This document shows positions 47,430 through 60,999 of a stretch of 64,000 nt of DNA, piece after piece. Position 1 is the first letter of the stretch. Every line of letters starts with the position of its first letter. The notes under the pieces are model-generated. The model made no database searches and was not told where the DNA came from. It saw only the letters and a program-made list of their open reading frames with translations. The translations under genes and the position numbers were made by a program. The DNA comes from Larimichthys crocea. Its lineage: Eukaryota > Chordata > Actinopteri > Sciaenidae. The stretch covers positions 28,375-92,374 of the forward strand of contig NW_020859554.1 in the NCBI RefSeq assembly GCF_000972845.2, given 5' to 3'.

Positions 47430-48480
47430 AACTAAACAAGCAGTGCCGTAGCCACTCGTCAACTATGTTCTTCTGTGTGTTTCATGGCATTATTATTCAT
47501 TTTCGCCCTTTTCGAACATTAATCGGCCGCAGCGGTGAGAGGACCCAACAAATATATATCAAAACGTGCGTCTTGATCCCGAATCGAGTGCTATTACTTT
47601 TCTAAGAGATTCGCGTGTTTTTCGTGAATTTTTCTGGAAAAACTGCGAAAAAATTCCCCTAGGGAATGAATGGGAGGCCTGAAAAAAAGTACATTTCAAA
47701 CGACATTTTCAACAATGAACTGCCCTGGCATACTTTCACCGAGAGGATGCATTGAACTTTAAACGGAGGTATGCCTTCCCTATCTTCAGGGATTCCCGAC
47801 ACTCATCGACAGCTTACCGTTTTTAAACTATCAAGGCCAAAGTTGAGAGGAGTTTTAGTCAAATTTCTGGGTTTTAATGGTGTGTATGTGGCGGAATGTT
47901 TGAGCTAGAGTGGATGACCATCCTCAGCTAGAGTGAGGGCAGGGAGAAAAATCTCGTGAAAAAATAAAACGTTATTCGACTACCGTGGTCAAATGCCCAC
48001 TACAGACATGATATTATCCCCTCAAATGTAGGAAAATTCGAGGTGATCGCATGATAACACTGTTAAAGCTGTCTCTTTCATAGTTTGGCTCCATACAGTA
48101 ATGATCGAGTACTCCCATCCTCAGCCTCATTCACTCCCATGTTAAAAAGAGGGGAAATTGTTCTTAAGGAAGCAGAAGTAACGTTTTCTCTCTCTGCTCC
48201 TGAGGGCACGTTTTTCATTTATCGGACACAAAATAACTAGTAAAACGATCAGGAAGGGCAGCGATGCCCCAGTTATGTCGGTCCATGATTGGAAATACGG
48301 TGTGGCCACTAGAGCCCTCGCTCTTCGAGGGCTGGTCTCAGCATTTCCCTCTCTCTCTGTCAGGTTTTCAACTGCCGTTCCAACTAACAACAGTTGCAGA
48401 GCCCAGTGGCGGCCATTTGAGCCGTTATTGGCTTCATTTGAACTTTCGTGGTAAAATGCGACCGAGAGACAGAGAGACAG
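47430..48480 (+). mobile_element. Helentron/HINE-like body, copy 3 (left arm)
   Basis: The 5' hairpin is AGTGCCGTAGCCACT (the mirror copy at 62146 preserves AGTGCC/GGCACT better), then GTTCTTCTG and a body like 15330 onward (GATTATCCCCTCAAATGTAG-like at 48013; AGTATTCATTCACTCCCATG-like at 48127). It carries a different 5' hairpin module from copies 1 and 2. Confidence 0.6.
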
Positions 48481-48533
48481 CTAGCACATTGCGCTAGCTG
48501 AAGACAGCTAACGCGAAATAGCGAGCTCGCCCC

Positions 48534-48645
48534 GCTCTCTCTCTCTCTCCCTCTCTTTCTCTCTCTCTCATCTCATCACACACACACACACACACACACA
48601 AACACCACACACACACACACACGTCCTCTCTCTCTCTTCCCACAC

Positions 48646-48686
<41 letters not shown>

Positions 48687-48733
48687 CTCTTCTCTCTCTC
48701 TTCCTCCTCTCTCTCCTTTCTCCACTCACACAC

Positions 48734-48767
<34 letters not shown>

Positions 48768-48846
48768 CTCTCTCTCTTCTCGCCTCTCTCTCTCTCTCTC
48801 ACACCACAAAACACACACACACCACAAACCACACACAACCACACAC
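48534..48846 (+). repeat. (CT)n and (CA)n compound microsatellite
   Basis: Alternating CTCTCT and CACACA blocks. The GT/GA mirror is at about 60595-60985. Predicted frames through it are meaningless. Confidence 0.95.
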
Positions 48847-48959
48847 GACCGACGGACCTCGCCGTTTCCCGGGGCCGTGGACTCTCATTAACGGGTAAAT
48901 GAGCTATCATCTGTTGTTTTTATTTTCAGTTAGCTCTACTTCAGCTGAAGGTAATGGTC

Positions 48960-49165
48960 AGATCAGCTGCTTGCTGGCAGCCCTAATAGAAAACAAATGT
49001 TGAGAGTTTCCTGTAAAGAGGTTTTTCCACAAAAAAAGATAATTTTATTTGGTCATAATTTGTCTGTGCTTATTTTGATTTTAATAAAATCGGAAAATCG
49101 TTATCGTGACAAAAATCGTGACTCGAATCGGTCGTGAGTGAGTATGTTGACATCCCTAGCCACTA
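48960..49165. mobile_element. hAT-like fragment (left arm)
   Basis: GGCAGCCCTAAT near 48978, and TCGTGACTCGAATCGGTCGT near 49115 ending ACATCCCTAG. The inverse is at 60250-60470. Confidence 0.5.
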
Positions 49166-52100
49166 GAATAAAATACATGGATCATGTTAACATGTTAATG
49201 TTAACCTGCTAAAGCTAATTATATAGCCACTAGGAATTAAAACCTGTTAATGTTAACATGCTAATGTTAAGTGCTAGCCCGTCAGTGCTAGCCCATAATT
49301 TTAGTCACTAAGATACATGCTAATGTTAATATGGTAATATTAATTGTTACCGCCAAAGACCGCAGCAGAGCTCAGCGCGTTAGCACTAGCTGTAAAGACA
49401 TGCTAACTGTTAATAGGCAAAGCCTAAAAATTACGCATAAGGGTAATTTGCATGCGCGTCAACACTCAGCCAATTACTTAGCAGAATAACCAAATACATG
49501 CTACTTGCTAATATGCTTAATGCTAACATTGCTAATGTTTTAATTAGCATAGCCACAAATAATAAATACATGTTCTCTACATGTTAATGTTAATGTAATG
49601 TTAATTAACATTAGCCCCTAGGAATAAGTACATGATCAGTGCTAACATGTTATTGTTAACATGCTAATGTTAATTAGCATTTGCCATCAGAATTAAATAC
49701 ATGATCATGCTACCATGTTATGTTAACATGCTAATGTAATTAGCATTAGCCGACTAAGAAATTAAATACATGTCATTGTTACCTGTTAATGTTAACTGCT
49801 AAGCTAATTAGCATTACCCACTAGAATGAAATACATGATCATTGCTAACAATGTTAATGTTAACCTGCTAAGTTAATTAACATAGCACTAAGAATTAAAT
49901 ACCTATATCATTGCCTACATGTAATGCAACATGCTATGTTAATGCTAGACGTAGTGTAGCCCATATTTTTGTCACTAAAATACATGCTAATGTTAACATC
50001 TAAGTTAGTGCTAGCACGTTAGCGCTAGCCACTCATTTTCAGTCACTAGATACATGCTAATGTTTAACATGCTAATGTTAGTGCTAGCCACGTCAGTGCT
50101 AGCCATTAGTTTTTACGTCACTAAGAATACTATGCTAATGTAATATGGTAATATTAATGTTAGTGCGCCAAAAGACAGCAGACAGCTAGCGCGTTAACAC
50201 TAGCATGTCAAAGCCGAATCATTTCCATTCAGCACCCAAAGCTCTAAAACATTACTGCAAATGGTAATTGCTTAGCCGTCACACTAGCAATGAGCATTAG
50301 CCACTAAGAATTTATTCATGAACAACTAGCAACACTGTCAGCTACTGCTAGCACGTCATGCTAGCAATTACCCTTAGCCCGACATAAACCAAATAACATG
50401 CTTACTTGCTACATGCAATGCTAACAGCTAATGTTAATTAGGCACTATGCCACAAAGGAATTAAACATGCCTATTCTACCATGTTAATGTTAATTGTTAG
50501 ACATCTGCGCTAGCAATGAGCATATTAGCCCCGAAGATTACTTACCATGCATCCTTGCTAAATGTGTAATGTTAATTAACTATTAGCCCACTAGGACTTA
50601 AGTACCATGTCTGGTAATTCACATGCTAAGCTAACCTGGATAAATTTAATGCTCAGCGCGGTTTGTCTGTCTAAATGCACAGACCAATGCCACAGCCAGA
50701 GAGCCTCAGCATGTTACGTTTAGGCCATTAGCCCATGAAGTATAAAGAATGCTAATGTTTACCATGAAATTGTTAACCTGCTAAGACTAACCTTGGTTAA
50801 TGTTAACCATGTAGCTTATTGATACAGGAACCCACTAAGAATTAATACATGCTCATTGATAAAATGTAATGCTAGCATGCTAATGTTAACTGCTAGCACG
50901 TAATGCTAGCCACTCATTTTCCAGTCAGTAGAAATTACATGTTACTGGCTGCACGTCAGAGACAGCAGAGCAGCTAGCTCATTAGCGTTAGTGTAAAATG
51001 ACATGCTAACTGGTAACAGCGGCCCAATGCTAAACTTGAATGCCAATGCTTAACATATTAATTAACATTAGCCACTAAAAATTAAAGACATGGTTAATTG
51101 TCAAAACGCTATGTCAATTGCTTGCGCGCCGCTGCTAGCTGCTCCTGTTGGTCAAACTAATCATTTGTGAAAAAATGACGATGTTGTATTGTATGTGGGT
51201 TAAAGTGGTGTTAATATGCATAAATAAATATTGTTATTATTTTAAATGACAATGTTAGTATTATATTATAAATAAAGGGTGTTATTGTGATTACTTTTCT
51301 TCTGCTTCCTTTTCTTAAATTAACTGTTAAAAATTATATTTCAAACCTTGTGATTTAATGTGTCTTTCAATTAAATGTGAAGATGATGGTGAGCTTTTTG
51401 TAGGGACTGCCTGATTGTTGTTGTACCCTTATAAATCTGTTATAAAATAACTATTTGAGGTGTGCCTTTTTTTCTGGCGCTGCCATGGTAGTAAAGACAT
51501 GCTATTTGCTAACTATTTGAAGCCAATGGTAACATGCTACTGTTAATTTGCTAGCGTGCCGCCCCTCCGAATTAAATACATGATAATTGTAACATGCTAC
51601 TGCTAGCATACCCACTAAGAATAAAATCCAATAAATGCTAATATTAACATGTTTAATGCTAATTGCTGCATGTCGTGCAGCCCTGCTTTTTAGTAACTAA
51701 GAATACATGCTAATTGTTAACATGCTAATGTAATTGCCTCACTGTTAGCAATTGACGTTAGCCACTAAGAATTCAAATACATGCTCTAATGTGTCCAGTG
51801 TTAAAATAACATAAACATTGTTATAAAATATGACTATTGAGGTTTGCTTTTGACTACCAGACCCCGGCAACCAGCCCACTCGTCACTCCTCAAAAATTTC
51901 TGGCGGGAATTTTCTAGTTAGTTAACTATTTGGTTCTTCTGCGTGTCATGGCATTAAAATTATTCTTATCATTTTCCGCCCTTTTCGAACATGATGCGGC
52001 CCGCAGCGGTGAGCGGTGGACCAACCCCATTATATATCAAATACGTGCGTTCTTGCTCCCCATATCGAGTGCTCTTACTTTTCTAAGAGATTCCGTGTTT

Positions 52101-53930
52101 TCGCGAATTTAATTCTGGAAAAACTGCCGAAACAATTCCCATCGGGAATGACTGGGGCGGCCTGATGCTAAGCTATTGCATACACGTCAGCCGCTAGCAA
52201 TTAGCCTTAGCCACGAATAAACCAACTACATGCTATGCTTAATATGTAATGCTAACATGTAATGTTCATTAGCACTAGCTCAACAAATAATTACATAAAT
52301 GCTAATTCTACCCTGTTATGTTAATGTTAGCGTATGCGCTAGAATGCGCATTAGCCACGAAGAATTAAATATCCTGATCTTTGTTTAACATTGTTACTGT
52401 TAACTGGTCATGTTATATTAAATTCGCCATCGGACTTAAGTACATGATCATTGCTAAATTGTATTGTTAACATGCTAATGTTATTCGCATCTTGCCACTA
52501 AGAATTAAATACATAATTTCATTGCTAACATTTATGTAACCTGCTATGTAATTAGCATAGCCACTAAGATTAATACATACTATGCTACCATGTTATTGTT
52601 AACATGCTAATGTTCATTAGCATTACATAAGAAATTAAATTACATGATCCATTGTTAAACATGTCAATGTTAACCTGCTAAAGCTAACTTAGCATTAGCC
52701 CTAAGAATTGCAATACATGAATCATTGCTAACATTACTTGTTAACCTGCCAAGTTAATTCACCCTTAGCTAATAAGACTTAACACATGATCCTGCTAACA
52801 TGTTAATTGTCTAACAGCTAATCGTAATTGCTAGCACGGTTAGTGCTAGCCACTCATTTCAGTCACTTAAGGAATACCTGCTAATGTTAACATGCTAATG
52901 TTAAGTGCTAGCACGTCCGTGCTTAGCCCATAATTTTTAGTCACTAAGAATTACATGCTAATGTTTAATATGGTAATATTTAATTGTTCGTGCGCCATCA
53001 GACAGCAGTAGCCGCAGCGTTTAGCACGCTGTTTTTTTTTAAAGACATGCTAAATGTTAACATTAGCGGGCCAAAGCTAAAATTACAGCAAATGGTTTAA
53101 TTGCATAGCGCGTCAACACTATTCAATAGCAGTACCACGAATAACCAAATACATGATACTTGCCTAATATGCTAATGCTAACATGACTAACGTATTAGTT
53201 ACTAGCACAAAGAATTAATTAATGCCTTAATCTAACCTTCTTAATGTTAATGTTAGCGTCTGCGCTAGCAATTGAGCATTAGCCAGGAAGAATTAAAAAT
53301 ACCTGATTTGCTAACAGTTATTGTAACATGCTAATGTTAATTAGATTAGCATACGAATTAAATACATGATTCATTGTTAACATGTTAATGTTAACCTGCT
53401 AAAGAATTGCATAGCCACTAGACTGAAATACATGCTCATGTAATGTTAATGTAACCTGCCTAAAGTAATTAACATTAGCCACTAAGCATTAAATACATGT
53501 CCTTGCTAAACTGTTAATTGTTAACATGCAATGTTCAAGTGTAGCACGTTAGTGCATAGCCCATCATTCTTCAGCTCACTAAACAACATGCTCAATGTAA
53601 AACTCTGATAATGTTTAAGTGGCTAGCACGTCCTAGTGGTAGGCCATAATTTCGCACTAAGCCTTACATGCAAATGTTAATATGGTTATTACTTGTTAGT
53701 GCGCCAAAGACCGCAGAGTAGCTCTAGCACATTAGCGCTAGCTGTAAAGACATGGTACTGTAAACCATTAGCAGACACTTGCTAAAATAGTCGCGCTAAT
53801 GTTAATGCTAGCACGTCAACGCTAGCCCTAGCATTAGCCACTAATAACCAAATACATATACTGTTAATTATCGCTTAATGCTAACATGTCTACTGCTCTA
53901 ATTAAACTTAGCACTAGTGACTGTAACGAT
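49160..53930 (+). repeat. expanded TTAACATGCTAATG minisatellite, left arm
   Basis: About 4.8 kb of noisy units (CATTAGCCACTAAGAATTAA, ATACATGATCATTGCTAACA, TGTTAATGTTAACATGCTAA), roughly 65-75 bases per higher-order unit. It is interrupted by Helentron-like tail and body segments at 51440-51460, 51820-51925 (tail ending TTTTCTAGTT) and 51930-52165 (new body start). The much shorter arrays in copies 1 and 2 show this one is expanded. Confidence 0.85.
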
Positions 53931-53934
53931 GTTT

Positions 53935-54347
53935 TTGTATCATGCCACGATTAAAATCGGTACAAATGCGTGACGACCCGCCTCGGTTGCCAGAAATAAC
54001 TGACTCGCCGATTCTTGGCGAATCGCCCACACACACACACACCCCTACACACATGCGCCGTCGTGGCTGATTGGTTAAGATTCAACACCCTGAATTCACG
54101 GGGATGCATGAAGTTGCGTTGAAGGTGCAAATTGCAACATCGTGAATTCCTGGCGGGTCTTGTTATGGTATCATTTACAGTTCCAGTAGGCCTGACAAGA
54201 TACCACTATGCGCAATGTGTGTAGGGGTGTGTGTGTGTGTGGGCATTCGCCAGAATCGCGATTCATTTTTCTGTCAACCGAATGCGGGTCGTCCACGGCT
54301 TTTGTACGATTTTAATCGTGGGCATGATACATCGTACATCCCTAGTG
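53935..54347. mobile_element. hAT-like element at the centre of the giant palindrome
   Basis: The inverted ends share CATGCCACGATTAAAATCG (left) and CGATTTTAATCGTGGGCATG (right). Inside, an ACACACACCCCTACACAC/GTGTAGGGGTGTGTGTG pair flanks a spacer. The spacer's CAACATCGTGAATTCCTGG block matches the hAT fragment at 10475. Confidence 0.6.
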
Positions 54348-54349
54348 GC

Positions 54350-57300
54350 TAATGTTAATTACATTAACTGTCAGCATTAGCATATTAACAGAGTAGTATG
54401 TATTTGGTTATAGGGCTAATGCCTAATTGCAGCGTTGACGTTGCTAGCAATTAACCTTAGCACTAATTTTAGGATTGGCTGCTAATGGTTAACAGTTTAC
54501 CATTTGTCTTTACAGCTTAGCGCTCAATGTCTGCTAGCCTACTCTGATTGTCTTGGCGCCACTAACACTTAATATTACCATTTAACATTTTGCATCATGT
54601 ATTCTTAGCTGACTAAAAAATTATGGCCTCTCACTGACGTGCTAGCCCACTTAAATTAGCAAGTAACATTAGCATGTATTTTTAGTGGACTTGAAAATGA
54701 TGTGGCTAGCACTAACGTGTTTTTCTTCTCTTTCTCCTCTGCAATTAACTTAGGCATGTTCACATTACACATGTTAGCAATGCTCATGTATTTATTCTTA
54801 GTGGCTAATGTTAAATTAACGTTAGCCCGGTTAACAGAACATGTTAGAACTGATCATGTTATTTCATTCTTAGTGGCTAATGCTAATTAGCTTTAGCAGG
54901 TTAACATAACATGTTAACAAGTCAGTTATTTAATCTTCGTGGCTAATGCTAATTTAACATTAGCATGTTAAAACAAAATAAATCATGTTAGCCATGATCA
55001 TGTATTTAATTCTTCCTGGCTAATGCTCATTGCTAGCGCCTGTACGGCTAACAATTAAACATTAACCATGTTAGATATAGCATGTATTTAATCTGTGTGG
55101 CTAGTTTACTAATAAATTCGCCTGTATAGCATTAGCATATTAGCACGAGTATGCATGTATGTGGGTATCGTTGCTAATGCTAAATTGCTAGGGGTGACGC
55201 GCTAGCCATTCCCAGTTGCAGTAATTTGAGCTAGCTTGGCCGCTAATGTTAACAGTGAGCATGGCGGGCTGTGACAGCGTAGGCTAACGTCGCATAGGCT
55301 GCTCCTGCGGGCTTTGGCGCATGAACAATGAATATTACCATGATGATATCATAGCATTATCTTAGTGACTGTAAAATTCTGGGCAGCCCTGACGTGCTAG
55401 CACTAAACATTTCGCCATGTAACATTAGCATGTATGTTGAGTGACTGAAAAGAGGCGGGCGAGACGTAACGGCTAGCAATGTAACAGGAGCAGGGTAGCA
55501 TTAAATGTGAGCATTGAGCAGGGATGTAAGTCTAAGATGCTACTGTTAATTCACTGTAGCGTTCACCGTATAAACCGGTAGCAAAGTGAGTCAGTAGGTG
55601 CATTCGTAGGGGCTTAATGCGGCTGAATGAGCGTAGCAGGTTAACATTAACATGTTAACAATGATCTGGTATTGAATCTTGAGGGGCTAAGGCCGAAGGA
55701 AACATGGTCGCATGGGAAACAAGAAACTAGTTGGAGTCAAGGTATGCGGTTGAGGGTAAGGCGAGTTGGCGTAGCGTAAGGAACCGGAGAGGTTAACCAG
55801 AAACCTCTTGTTTCGAGCAATGATAGTAGGAATTCTGTAGTGGCACATGCTGAAATGAACATTAGCCGGTTTAACAATAACATGTAGCAAGGATCATTTG
55901 TACTAAATATAGGGCTAATGTTAATTAACATTACCATGTTAACATTAACATGTTTAGCAAGATCTATTGTATTTACTTCTTCGGTGGCCTAATGCTCATT
56001 GCTTAGCGCAGCGGTAAACAATTAAATTAAACATGGTAGAATTAGCTATATTTATTACTTGTGGCTATGATAATTAACATTATGCATGTGGTGGGGGGGA
56101 TAGCCTTAGCATATTAGCAAGTAGCCGATTGGTTTATCGTGGCGAAGGCAATTGATAGCCGCTGACCGTGCCTAGCAATAGCTTAGCATCAGGCCTCCCC
56201 AGTCCTTCCCTATGGGAAATTTTCGCAGTTTTTCCAGGAATAAATTCGCCCCGAAAACGAAAACAGCGAATCTCTTAGAAAAAGTAATACAACGCCGATT
56301 TTATGGATCAAGACGCACGTTTTGATTATCTAATTTGTTGGGGTCCCTCTACCGCTGCGGGGCCCGCAATCATGTTCGAAAAAGGGGGGAAACTGAATAA
56401 TAATCATTTTAATCCATAAAACTCCGAAGAAACAATAGTTAACTTAACTAGGAAAATTCCCGCAGAAATTTGAGCGGGACGAGGACGTGTGCGGGTTGCC
56501 GGGGGTCTGTAGCAAAAAGCACACCTCAAATCTGATTTTTAACCTGTTATTTAGACACTGGAGCACCTTAGCATGTATTATTCTTAGTGGCTAACGTCAA
56601 TTGCTAAACAGTGATGCAATTAACATGAGCATGTTAACATTAAGCATTGTATTGCTTAGTACGAAAAATCAGTGGGCTAGCCACGGACATGCTAGCAATT
56701 AGCATTAACTTGGTAATATAGAATTATTTTATCTAGTGGGTAATGCTAGCATAGCATTGCTCCTAGCAATGATCAGTATTTAATCTTAGTTGGCGGTCCG
56801 CGCTAGCAATTAACATTAGCATGTTACCATTTGGCTGCAAATTATAGACAAAAATTAGCATGCTTTACTACCATGAGGCGCAGCCCAGAAAAAAAAAAGC
56901 ACACCTCAATAGTTATTTTAACCGACTGTGCCCGGTTGGGATGTACACCAACTAAGCAGGCAGGCCTGCAAAGCTCCCCCGTCAGTCGTACATTAATTTG
57001 GAAACCACCATGAAATACCACAATTTTATAAATAGTACTTATAACAGTTCATTTAAAATCACAATCACACACACTTCTCTTTTATAATATAATAAATTAA
57101 CAGGCATTAAAATAAATCAAAAATAGTTATGTTTCTGATTTAACACTTTCACCAATAATACATTACAAATAGTCATTTTAACATGTTTTTAGGACACAGG
57201 AGCGTAGCGCTGCCGCGCAAAGCCATAAGACAATTAGCGTGTTGACCCCAACTACCATGTCTTTAATTTTTAGTGGCTAATGTTAATTAATATGTTAGCC

Positions 57301-57600
57301 ATTGCATTCATTTTAGCATGGCCGTATGTTACCAGTTAGCATGCTTTACAGCTAACGCTATGAGCGAAGCTGCTCTGCGTCTCGGACGTGCTTCGCAATT
57401 ACATGTATTCTTACTTGAACTGAAAATGAGTGGTGCCTTAACGTGTAGCAGTTACCATTAGCATGCTAGCATTAACATTTTATCAATGAGCCATTGCGAT
57501 TTAATTCTTAGTGGTTAATAGGTAATCCAATAAGTCATTAGCAGGTTAACATACCAGGTTAGCATTAGCATGTTAACATTAGCCTGTTAACTAGTAGCAT
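54350..57600 (-). repeat. minisatellite, right arm, with inverted Helentron-like tail and body
   Basis: Mirror of the left-arm array. The inverted body at 56200-56450 (TGGGAAATTTTCGCAGTTTT) and inverted tail at 56450-56530 (AACTAGGAAAATTCC, then AAAAAGCACACCTCAAA) match the left-arm order in reverse. Long stretches are degraded relative to the left arm. Confidence 0.75.
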
Positions 57601-57629
57601 TTATTTAATCCCTTCAGGGCTACTGCTAA

Positions 57630-58660
57630 ACGTGGTGGGGTGTGGGGGGGGTGGGAGTGCGGTTTGTGGGGGGTTGGTTGTTGGTGTGTCGTCGGGGGCT
57701 GGGGTGGTGCTTTGGGGTGTGTGGGTGGCGGTGGCTGGCTGGGGGGGGGTGCGGTGGGGGGGTGTTAGTTTGGGGTGGGGGGGGGGTTGGGTGGGGCGGT
57801 TTAGGGGGGTGGGGGGTGTGTGTTGTAGCGCTGCGGGGTGGGTGTGGGGTGGGGGGGGGGGGGGGTTGGGTGGGGTTGGGATGTGTGTTTTGGTGGGGGG
57901 TGTGTGGTTGGGGTCGGGGGGGGTTCTGCGGGGGGGTGGGTGGTGGTTTGGGGGTTGGGTTTGGGAGTGTGGGTGGGTTGGTGTCTTGGTGGTGGGGGGG
58001 TGGGGTGGGTGGGGGGTGTTTGTTGGGGCTTTGGGGTTGTGGTTGTTGTTGAGTGGTTCGGTCGGGGTTGGGGGGGGGCTTGGTTTTGGGGTGGGGTTGT
58101 GGATGGGGGTTGGGGTGTGTGGGGTTGTTTTGTGGTGGCGGGGTGGGCGTTGGTGGGGGCGGTGGGGCGGGGGGGGTGGGGGGGTGGGTTGTTTCGGGGT
58201 GGGGGGGGTGGGTGAGTGGGGTGGGGGGGTTTTGGGGTGGGCGGGGGTTGGGTTGTTGGGGTGTGGGGGGGGGGGGGGGTGGGGTGGGGGGGGTGGTGGA
58301 TTGGGTGGGTGTGGTGGGTGGGCGTTGGTTGGGGTTGGTTGGGGGTGGGGGTTGTGGTTGGGGGGGGGGGTGGGTTGTTGGGTGGGTGGGTGGGTGGGGG
58401 GGGATAGGAGGGTGGGTGGGCTTGGGTTGGGGTTCTTGGGGGTGGGGGGGGTGGTGGGGGGGGTGTGGCTGGTGGGTTGGGGGTGGGGGGGGGGGGGGGG
58501 TGGGGGGTTTGTGGGGGGATCTGGGGGGTGGTGGTGGTTGTGTGGGGTGGGGGGTGGGTTGGGGGTGGGGTGGGGGGGTGTGCGTGGGTGTTGTTGGGGG
58601 GTGGGTCGTGGGGCGTGCGTTGGGTTCTTTGGGGGTTGGTGGGGTTGTTGTGGTGGTGAA
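57630..58660. repeat. 1-kb segment almost purely G and T
   Basis: Plus strand is over 95 percent G and T by eye, with long G runs and very few A or C. All frames in it (Gly/Val/Trp-rich forward, Pro/His/Thr-rich reverse) are compositional. No equivalent G/T or C/A tract exists in the left arm, so it is not part of the palindrome. Confidence 0.85.
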
Positions 58661-58689
58661 CCTGCTGCTGCTCTGCTGTCCTTGTCTGT

Positions 58690-60250
58690 CATTTTAGCAA
58701 GACAACGCGCTAGCAATGACCGTTAGCAGGTTAGCTTTAGCCTTTTACATGAGCATGTACGTACTTCCAGTGGCTAATGTTAAATAAACATTAACCTGTG
58801 GTAGAAGGATCATGTATCTGAATTCTTTCGTGGCAATGCCTCATGCTAGCCGCAGATGGATTAACTAATTAACAGTAATACATGTAGAATTGCATGTATT
58901 TAATCTTTGTGGTAGTGCTATATTTAACCTTAGCATGTTAGCATTAGCATTTGTAGCAGTAGAATTTATTGTGTTTATTCGTGCTAAGGTTAATCTGCTC
59001 GCACTGACGTGCTAGCAAGTAGCTTCGCATGTTAGCAGTTGTCATGTAATAAATTCTAGTGCTAATGCTAATGCTAGTGTTGACGTGCCTAGCAATTCCC
59101 ATTGCAGTCTATTTAGATTTGGCTGCTAATGTTAACAGTTCGCATGTTCTTTACAGCTCGTGCTAACGCGCTAGCTGCTCTGCTGGTTTTTGGCGCCACT
59201 AACAATTAATATTACCCATATTAACCTTAGCCTGTAACTCTTAGTGATCTAAAAATAGGATAGACTGCACGTGCTATCACTTAACATTGAATGTTAAGAT
59301 AGCATGTTATTCGTGACTGATGAAAATGAGTGGCTAGCGCTAACGTGCTAGCATTAACATTAGCCTGATAACACTTAGCATGTATTCCTAGTGACTGGAA
59401 AATGAGTGGCTAGCACTACCGTGCTAGCAATTAACATTAGCATGTTAGCATTAACATGGTTAGCAATGATTATGTATTTTCATCTTATGTGGGCTAAGTT
59501 CACTTAAACTAGCAGCTGTAACCTTAACATGTTAGCAATGCTCATGTTTTCATTCTTAGGGGTAATGCTAATTAGCTTTAGCAGGTTAACCTTTACCATG
59601 GGTTAACAATGATCATGTATTTAATTCTTAGTGGCCTAATGCCCCTAATGAACATAGCATGTTAACATATTAACATGTTAGCCATGATCATGTCATTAAT
59701 CTTATGGCAATGCTTAATTAACACATAGCATGTTAACAATAACATGTTAGCAATGATATTGTACTTAATTTAGTGGCAATGTTAAATTAACATTAGACAT
59801 GTTAACATTAATGTTAGCCATTGATAATGTATTTAACTTTGTGGCTAGTGTAATTAACACCTTACATTTTTTAGCATTATGCACTTCGAACAAGTAGCAT
59901 GTATTTAGGTTATTTCGTGGCAATGTTAATGCTCGTGGTTGACGCGCTAGCAATTACCATTTGGCAGTAATTTTAGCTTTTGCCGCTAATGTAAACAGGT
60001 AGCATGTCTTTATCAGCGGGGGCGTAACGCGTCCTAGTGCTCATGCTGTCTTTTGGGCCGCTAACAATGAATAACCAATAACTAGCATGTATTCTTAGTG
60101 ACTAAAATAAAAACTTATGGGCTCGCACTGCCGTGCTATCATAACAATTTAGCATGTAACATTTAACAGGTATCTAATTCCTAGTGGCTAATACTAATTT
60201 AGCTTAGCGGGTTCACATTACATGTTACAATATCATGTATTTAATTTAAT
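58690..60250 (-). repeat. minisatellite, right arm (continued)
   Basis: Inverse-orientation units such as AATTAACATTAGCATGTTAG and GTATTTAATTCTTAGTGGC, cleaner than 54350-57600. Confidence 0.85.
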
Positions 60251-60480
60251 TTATGGCTAAATGGTGTAACGATACACTAACTCACGACCGATTCGAGTCA
60301 CGATTTTGGTTCACGCTACGCTTTTTTTGCCGATTTATTTTTTAAACTAAACTAAGCCCAGATAAATTATGACCCAAAAAAAATTACTCTTTTATTTGTA
60401 GGAAAAAAATCTCTCTTTACAGAAACTCTCCAACAGTTGTTTTCTTCTTAGGGCTGCCAGCAAGCAGCTGATCTGACCTA
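60250..60480. mobile_element. hAT-like fragment (right arm)
   Basis: Inverse of 48960-49165, with CACGACCGATTCGAGTCACG at 60284. Confidence 0.5.
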
Positions 60481-60594
60481 CCTTCAGTTGAAGTCTGAGC
60501 TAACTTGAAAAAAAAAAACAACAAATGATAGCTCATCTACCACTTTAATGAGAGGTCACACGTCACCGGCACACGCGAGGTCCGGTTTCGCCGT

Positions 60595-60985
60595 TGTGGT
60601 GTGTGTGTTGTGTTTGTGTGTGGTGTGTGTTGTGTTGTGAGAGAGAGAGCGCGAGAGGGGAGAGAGAGGGGAGACTGTGTTGTGTGGTGGGGTGTTTGTG
60701 TGTGTTGTTTGTGTTGGTGTGAGTGCGGCGAAAGAGCGAGAAGAGCGAGCCTGATGGAGAGAGAGCGAGGAGGGAGAGGAGGACAGACGCGCCTTGTGCT
60801 CTGCCCTCTTTTTTTGTTGTGTGGTGTGTGTGTGTGTTTTTGGTTGTGTGTTTGCGTGTGAGGCGAGAGAGAGAGACTGTGTGGGTGTGTGTGGTTTGTG
60901 TGTGTGTTTTGTTTGTGTGTGCGTGAGAGAAGAGAGAGAGAGAGGGAGAGAGCTGAGAGTGCGACGGAGAGAGAGAGAGAGACTA
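60595..60985. repeat. (GT)n/(GA)n compound microsatellite
   Basis: Mirror of 48534-48846, with many interruptions. Confidence 0.9.
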
Positions 60986-60999
60986 CTGTTAGAAGTTAG

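Noticed and set aside
48494..48910. 138-codon Cys/Val-rich minus frame
   Set aside because: Runs through CT/CA microsatellites; composition artefact.
57601..58726. Long open frames of Pro/His/Thr (minus) or Gly/Val/Trp (plus), up to 371 codons
   Set aside because: They arise from a G/T-only tract lacking stop-forming A bases; several frames are open at once and none shows domain structure.
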